This document shows, in pieces, positions 6,797-10,704 of a stretch of 10,704 nucleotides of DNA; position 1 is the stretch's first letter; each line of letters begins with the position of its first letter. Location: assembly GCA_905616435.1 (NCBI GenBank), contig CAJQSU010000036.1, forward strand, positions 1 to 10,704, written 5' to 3'. Source of the DNA: an uncultured Candidatus Pelagibacter sp. (GTDB lineage: Bacteria; Pseudomonadota; Alphaproteobacteria; Pelagibacterales; Pelagibacteraceae). The position numbers and the translations under genes are program-made. Under the pieces are notes generated by a model, which made no database searches, had not been told where the DNA came from, and saw nothing but the letters and a program-made list of their open reading frames with translations.

Positions 6797-8101
6797 ATGG
6801 AAGTGACTAACGATAATGGTTGTAGCTGGATCAATGACCTAAGTCCCAGAATGAATATACAAACACTTGCATCAAGTAAAGATTGTGAGTGGTTAATTAT
6901 TGGAGCCGGTTATACAGGTTTATCTGCTGCAAGAAAACTGGGCGAACTTCATCCTAACGAACAAATTATACTTATTGATAGTCAATTAGCTGGAGAGGGT
7001 GCTAGTAGTAGGAACTCAGGCTATTTAGTTGACACAACTCTTAACGATGGATTTACATCAAATAAAGAATTAGAAAATTATAAAAAAAAAGCTGACATAT
7101 ATAAACTTGGGATAGAAGTTGTTAAAAAATTTATTAAACAATATCAGGTGGATTGTGACTGGAATGAATGTGGAAAATATTTTGCTTCATCAAAAAACCA
7201 AGATAAAAAAATATTAACAAATTTTTCAGAAACTCTTTCAAAATTAGGTTTTGTGAACAGCTTATTATCTAAAAGTGACCTTGTAAAAAGGTTAGGTACA
7301 AATTTTTATAATACAGCGCTACATACCAAAGGAGGTATTTTACTACATCCGGGTAAATTAGTTAGAGCTATGATTGATACTTTGCCTAACAATATTCAAC
7401 TTTTTGAAAATACTTCGTTGACAAAATGGGAAAAAGGAACCGAAACAATTTCCTGTCATTTTAAAAATGGAATAATAAAAACAAAAAAGATTATATTTGC
7501 AACCAATGGTTTTTTAAAATCACTGGGGATTAAAAAAAATTATAATTTTCCAATTACTTTAACTGCCAGTATGACAAGATCTTTAACGGATAAAGAATTC
7601 AAATTAATTGGTAAACCAAAAGAATGGGGAGTTTTACCAGTGAGACCAATGGGGGCCACTATTAGAATGACAAAAGATAGAAGAATTTTAATAAGGAATA
7701 CCGCAGAAGTTCACAACCCTTTCAAAATGACTAAATCTGATTTAGACAAAAGATCCATCAATCAAAGAACTGGAATAAAAAAAAGATTTCCCGAATTACC
7801 TGATAATATTATCCAATCATCATGGTCAGGTGTAGTTTCAAGAACAAGAAACAGTTCACAAGTTTTTGAAAAAATAGATAAAAATATTTTTGTTGCAGGT
7901 TGTTATAATGGCTCTGGCATAGGTGTTGGTACATTGTTTGGTGAACAAATTGCAATTAAAGCAAGCAATGAACACTCAAGAGAAATTGAAACTATTGAAG
8001 CAAGAAATAAACCTACTTGGTTACCACCACAACCATTTTTAAATATGGGTGTAAAAACTAGATTAATTTATGAACGTATTAAAGCGAGATCTGAAATCTA
8101 A
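6797..8101 (+). CDS. DAO-family FAD-dependent oxidoreductase, candidate sulfonated-amine dehydrogenase
   Basis: The 434-residue protein has an N-terminal Rossmann FAD site, WLIIGAGYTGLSAARKLGE (residues 32-50: G36, G38, G41), with Asp61 at the end of the second strand. An AGEGASSRNSGYLVD segment (65-79) then contacts FAD in relatives. The C-terminal FAD-closing segment is AGCYNGSGIGVGTLFGEQ (367-384). No signal peptide is seen, so it is cytoplasmic. The family (PF01266: DadA, sarcosine and glycine oxidases) deaminates or N-dealkylates amines oxidatively. Placed 39 bp after xsc, it probably makes sulfoacetaldehyde from taurine (as TauY, large subunit of taurine dehydrogenase) or from N-methyltaurine. 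No TauX-like small subunit is visible, so I give no gene symbol. A different amine substrate is possible. The start ATG has only a weak AAAG upstream. Confidence 0.8.
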   Translation: MEVTNDNGCSWINDLSPRMNIQTLASSKDCEWLIIGAGYTGLSAARKLGELHPNEQIILIDSQLAGEGASSRNSGYLVDTTLNDGFTSNKELENYKKKADIYKLGIEVVKKFIKQYQVDCDWNECGKYFASSKNQDKKILTNFSETLSKLGFVNSLLSKSDLVKRLGTNFYNTALHTKGGILLHPGKLVRAMIDTLPNNIQLFENTSLTKWEKGTETISCHFKNGIIKTKKIIFATNGFLKSLGIKKNYNFPITLTASMTRSLTDKEFKLIGKPKEWGVLPVRPMGATIRMTKDRRILIRNTAEVHNPFKMTKSDLDKRSINQRTGIKKRFPELPDNIIQSSWSGVVSRTRNSSQVFEKIDKNIFVAGCYNGSGIGVGTLFGEQIAIKASNEHSREIETIEARNKPTWLPPQPFLNMGVKTRLIYERIKARSEI

Positions 8102-8173
8102 CTTGGGGTTCTGTAAATCGAGGACCTTACTAATAAACCACATTAAATAACGATTATTAAAAAAATGTTTAAT

Positions 8174-8201
8174 ACTTAGTGTTTGCTCTTTTAATCTAAG
8201 T
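8174..8201. repeat. 6-bp inverted repeat in the gap before sxtJ
   Basis: ACTTAG (8174-8179) and CTAAGT (8196-8201) form a perfect dyad around 16 bp. It sits in the 137-bp spacer between the FAD oxidoreductase and the sxtJ gene, directly upstream of the candidate promoter. It may be an operator or chance. The same spacer also holds GGTTCT/AGGACC, with one G-T pair, around 8107-8126, a weak hairpin that could attenuate read-through from xsc. No U-run follows it, so I do not call it a terminator. Confidence 0.3.
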
Positions 8202-8202
8202 C

Positions 8203-8231
8203 TTGATTTCAAATTTATTTGTAAATATATT
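8203..8231 (+). promoter_or_regulatory. Candidate promoter of the SxtJ-carbamoyltransferase operon
   Basis: TTGATT (8203-8208) and TATATT (8226-8231) are 17 bp apart, a good sigma70-like pair. The start point would fall about 8238, right at the ATG at 8239. This predicts a leaderless sxtJ transcript and marks a transcription unit separate from xsc. It also explains the TTG at 8203 as a -35 element rather than a start codon. Confidence 0.4.
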
Positions 8232-8238
8232 AAATCTA

Positions 8239-8622
8239 ATGAATAATGCTAAAATAAGCTCAAATAAGAGTTTCGGAATAGTTTTTTTTGTAGTTTTTTT
8301 GTTAATTGCTTTTTATCCTTTAATAAATCAAGCAGGTATAAAAATTTGGTCAGTAATTATTTCATTAATTTTTCTTATTTTGGGAATGTTAAACTCAAAG
8401 TTACTAACCCCTTTAAATAAACTTTGGTTTAAATTCGGCATTATTTTAGGAAAAATAGTTTCACCGTTAATAATGGCACTAATTTTTTTTACCGTAGTTA
8501 CCCCAATAGCTTTTTTAATGAGAATTCTTAAAAAAGATTTATTAAATCTTAAATTTAGCAAGAATAACTCTTATTGGATTGAAAAAACTGAGCCTAAAAG
8601 TAAGATGAAAAATCAGTTTTAA
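8239..8622 (+). CDS. SxtJ-family small membrane protein
   Basis: From ATG 8239 the product is 127 residues. The frame extends to a TTG at 8203, but the SxtJ family begins close to SSNKSFGIVFF, which is residue 7 of the ATG form. Three hydrophobic segments are seen, at about 12-29, 36-52 and 71-95. Between them lie the family-like PLNKLWFKFGIILGKIVSPL and TPIAFLMRILKKDLLNLKF, and near the end SYWIEK. SxtJ is named from the saxitoxin cluster, where its function is unproven. The family recurs next to DUF5989 miniproteins and NodU-type carbamoyltransferases, exactly as here. It is likely an inner-membrane partner of the carbamoyltransferase module. Confidence 0.8.
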   Translation: MNNAKISSNKSFGIVFFVVFLLIAFYPLINQAGIKIWSVIISLIFLILGMLNSKLLTPLNKLWFKFGIILGKIVSPLIMALIFFTVVTPIAFLMRILKKDLLNLKFSKNNSYWIEKTEPKSKMKNQF

Positions 8623-8639
8623 CTTGAACTTCATTAAAT

Positions 8640-8789
8640 ATGAACTTTATAAAAGAATTTTGGGAATTTATAAAAATTAGAAAAAAATATTGGCTATTAC
8701 CTATAATGATTTCCCTCGCTATATTCGGTGGATTAATTATTTTAACACAAGGATCTGCGGTAGCTCCATTTATTTATACAATTTTTTAA
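8640..8789 (+). CDS. DUF5989-type membrane miniprotein (49 residues)
   Basis: A short frame runs from ATG 8640 to TAA 8787-8789, 17 bp after sxtJ and 1 bp before the next gene's GTG. The protein has an amphipathic, aromatic and basic N-terminus (FIKEFWEFIKIRKKYW, residues 3-18) and one membrane helix (LLPIMISLAIFGGLIIL, 19-35). It ends in GSAVAPFIYTIF, the signature of the DUF5989 family. Members of this family sit between SxtJ and a carbamoyltransferase in many bacteria. The role is unknown; the tight packing suggests translational coupling and a membrane complex with its neighbours. Confidence 0.85.
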   Translation: MNFIKEFWEFIKIRKKYWLLPIMISLAIFGGLIILTQGSAVAPFIYTIF

Positions 8790-8790
8790 A

Positions 8791-10626
8791 GTGTCATCAA
8801 TTTTAGGAATATCTGCATTTTATCACGATAGTGCTGCATGTATTTTAAAAGATGGGGAAATAATTGCCGCAGCACAAGAAGAAAGATTTACAAGAAAAAA
8901 ACATGATCCAAGCTACCCTCGTAATGCAATTGAGTTTGTCTTAAATTATTCAAACTTAAAGTTAAGTGAGGTAAATCAAATAGTTTTTTTTGAGAAACCT
9001 TTTTTAAAATTTGAAAGACTTTTAGAAACATATGTTGCTTTTGCACCAAAAGGGTTTCTTTCTTTCAGTAAAGCAATGCCTTTATGGGTTAAAGAAAAAC
9101 TTTTTCAAAAAAATTTATTATTCAATAAACTTAAAGAACACGATGTAAATTATAAATCTGATGAAAATATTTTTTTTTCAGATCATCACTTAAGTCATGC
9201 AGCTAGTGCTTTTTTCCCATCACCTTTTGATGAGGCTATAGTTTTAACTGCTGATGGCGTTGGTGAGTGGGCCACAACTACAGTTGCCGTTGGAAAAGGT
9301 AATAAATTAGATATTAAAAAAGAAATTCACTTTCCTCACTCTCTTGGTTTGCTTTATTCAGCTTTTACTTACTACGCTGGATTTAAAGTCAATAGTGGAG
9401 AATATAAGCTTATGGGTTTAGCACCTTATGGAAAACCAATTTATGAAAATAAAATAAAACAACTAGTTGATATAAAAAATGATGGAACTTTTAGACTCAA
9501 TCAAGATTATTTTAATTATGCCACAGGACTAACGATGACTAATGATAAATTTCACAATTTATTTGGTCAAAAGCCTAGAAATTCCAAGAATGAAAAACTA
9601 ACTCAATTTCACATGGATATCGCTGCTTCAATTCAAAAAGTTACAGAAAATATTATGATCAAGTTATCAAAATCAATCCGTAAAGAGTACAATATTAAAA
9701 ATTTATGTTTAGCTGGTGGTGTTGCCCTAAATTGTGTTGCTAATGGAAAAATACTTCAAGAAAAAATTTTTGATAATATTTGGATACAGCCTGCTGCTGG
9801 AGACGCTGGAGGTTCATTGGGAGCTGCATTAGCTTTGTGGCACTTAGACCAAGAGAATGAAAGAAAAGTGAATCCAAATGATGATATGAAAGGATCGTAT
9901 TTGGGATCAGAATTTACCCAAAATCAAATTGAAAATGAACTAAAATCAATCGGTGCTATCTTTGATACCTTTGATTATGAAAATTTAATTAATCAAACAG
10001 CAGATCATTTGTCTAAACAAAAAGCTATCGGTTGGTTCCAAGGAAGAATGGAATTTGGTCCTAGAGCATTAGGTGGTAGATCAATATTAGGTGACCCAAG
10101 ATCAGAAAAGATGCAAAAAAATTTAAATTTAAAAGTAAAATACAGGGAAAGTTTTAGACCATTCGCACCCTCAATTATAAGAGAAGATTTATCAAATTGG
10201 TTCAATATGAATGTTGATAGCCCTTATATGTTATTAGTCGCTAGTATTAATTCAGAAAAAAAAATTGAAATGACAGATGAACAAAAAAATTTTTTTGGTA
10301 TTGATAAATTAAATGTAAAAAGATCAGAAATACCAGCTGTAACACACGTTGACTACTCCGCAAGAATTCAAACAGTTAATCAGAATACAAACAAACCTTA
10401 TTATGATTTAATTTCTAAATTTAAAGAAAAAACTGGATGTCCAATAATTGTTAACACTTCATTTAATGTAAGAGGGGAACCTATAGTGTGCACTCCAGCA
10501 GATGCTTTTAATTGTTTTATGGGAACTGATTTAGATTACCTAGTTATAGGAAACTGTATTTTGGATAAAAATAAACAAGATCCAAATCTTAAAAAAGACT
10601 ATACAAAAAAATTTGAGTTAGATTAA
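8791..10626 (+). CDS. NodU/CmcH/TobZ-family O-carbamoyltransferase
   Basis: The 611-residue protein, full length for the family, starts at GTG 8791, one base after the DUF5989 stop; the start opens directly on SSILGISAFYHDSAACIL. The N-terminal Kae1/YrdC-like region contains His12-Asp13, DHHLSHAASAFFPSPFDEA (131-149) and TADGVGEW (153-160). LAGGVALNCVANGKI lies about 309-323. The C-terminal part has GRMEFGPRALGGRS (418-431), YRESFRPFAP (448-457) and NTSFNVRGEP (about 556-565), all typical. Such enzymes activate carbamoyl phosphate with ATP to carbamoyladenylate and transfer the carbamoyl group to a hydroxyl of a sugar or secondary metabolite. The protein is soluble, but with SxtJ and DUF5989 upstream it may act at the inner membrane. 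The acceptor cannot be told from the window; a surface glycan is a reasonable inference. Confidence 0.92.
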   Translation: MSSILGISAFYHDSAACILKDGEIIAAAQEERFTRKKHDPSYPRNAIEFVLNYSNLKLSEVNQIVFFEKPFLKFERLLETYVAFAPKGFLSFSKAMPLWVKEKLFQKNLLFNKLKEHDVNYKSDENIFFSDHHLSHAASAFFPSPFDEAIVLTADGVGEWATTTVAVGKGNKLDIKKEIHFPHSLGLLYSAFTYYAGFKVNSGEYKLMGLAPYGKPIYENKIKQLVDIKNDGTFRLNQDYFNYATGLTMTNDKFHNLFGQKPRNSKNEKLTQFHMDIAASIQKVTENIMIKLSKSIRKEYNIKNLCLAGGVALNCVANGKILQEKIFDNIWIQPAAGDAGGSLGAALALWHLDQENERKVNPNDDMKGSYLGSEFTQNQIENELKSIGAIFDTFDYENLINQTADHLSKQKAIGWFQGRMEFGPRALGGRSILGDPRSEKMQKNLNLKVKYRESFRPFAPSIIREDLSNWFNMNVDSPYMLLVASINSEKKIEMTDEQKNFFGIDKLNVKRSEIPAVTHVDYSARIQTVNQNTNKPYYDLISKFKEKTGCPIIVNTSFNVRGEPIVCTPADAFNCFMGTDLDYLVIGNCILDKNKQDPNLKKDYTKKFELD

Positions 10627-10680
10627 GTCAACTTGACTACCATCGAAATCATTTTTAGACCCAGGTATTAAATCAGGATT
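10618..10680 (-). other. Possible 3' tail of a convergent minus-strand gene, frame broken
   Basis: On the minus strand, from 10680 down to a TAA at 10618-10620, the frame reads NPDLIPGSKNDFDGSQVDLI. That is a polar sequence unlike translated AT-rich spacer. Two adjacent TAG codons (plus 10684-10689) close the frame upstream. A neighbouring frame stays open from the window edge through LHRFFSRV at the same point. A single-base frameshift, real or from sequencing, could therefore join the two. If coding, it would overlap the carbamoyltransferase stop tail-to-tail by 9 bases. The family is not recognised and the stretch is too short to call a gene. Confidence 0.25.
10626..10638. repeat. 13-bp dyad at the carbamoyltransferase stop
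   Basis: AGTCAA (10626-10631) and TTGACT (10633-10638) are perfect inverted copies with a one-base centre, starting at the last base of the stop codon. As RNA only a 4-bp stem with a 5-nt loop could form and no U-run follows, so an intrinsic terminator is not convincing. A protein-binding dyad or chance are alternatives. Confidence 0.3.
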
Positions 10681-10704
10681 ACTCTACTAAAGAATCGATG
10701 CAAT

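Noticed and set aside
8203..8238. TTG start adding 12 residues to the SxtJ-family protein
   Set aside because: Family proteins begin close to the SSNKSFG segment just after ATG 8239, and the TTG fits as the first bases of a -35 box with a 17-bp spacer to TATATT.
8102..8238. tRNA or small structured RNA in the 137-bp spacer
   Set aside because: GGTTCT/AGGACC gives only a weak stem, and no acceptor, anticodon and T-arm set could be assembled on either strand.

Overview
The window is very AT-rich and gene-dense, with short spacers and weak or absent Shine-Dalgarno sites. This style and the protein content fit a marine alphaproteobacterium of the SAR11 (Pelagibacter-like) type. That placement is inferred from gene content and base composition, not from a marker gene.

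Left and centre (1-8101) form an organosulfonate dissimilation island. It starts with the 3' third of aprA (APS reductase alpha subunit). A 116-codon unknown gene, a 44-codon membrane miniprotein and a TauE/SafE sulfite/sulfonate exporter follow on the same strand. Converging on tauE is a minus-strand operon: suyA and suyB (3-sulfolactate sulfo-lyase, two subunits) and a YeiH/TauZ-type putative sulfate exporter. Across a 116-bp divergent control region, xsc (sulfoacetaldehyde acetyltransferase) and a DAO-type FAD oxidoreductase run on the plus strand. A coherent reading is that C3 sulfolactate (SuyAB) and C2 sulfoacetaldehyde (Xsc) are both desulfonated to sulfite. Sulfite is then oxidised through APS by AprBA working in the oxidative direction, and surplus sulfite/sulfate leaves through TauE and TauZ. 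The carbon enters metabolism as pyruvate and acetyl phosphate. The FAD enzyme is the candidate supplier of sulfoacetaldehyde from an amine precursor such as taurine or N-methyltaurine; this is inference.

Right (8102-10704) holds an apparently separate three-gene module: an SxtJ-family membrane protein, a 49-codon DUF5989-type membrane miniprotein, and a NodU/CmcH/TobZ-family O-carbamoyltransferase. The three are tightly packed (17-bp and 1-bp gaps). This trio is known from secondary-metabolite and surface-glycan loci; its substrate here cannot be read from the sequence. The last 78 bases hold a short dyad and a possible remnant of a convergent gene.

No rRNA, tRNA, CRISPR array, insertion sequence or riboswitch was recognised. 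Two coding genes were found by reading short frames directly (1042-1176 and 8640-8789). Starts were moved inward for suyA and sxtJ on family and codon grounds.
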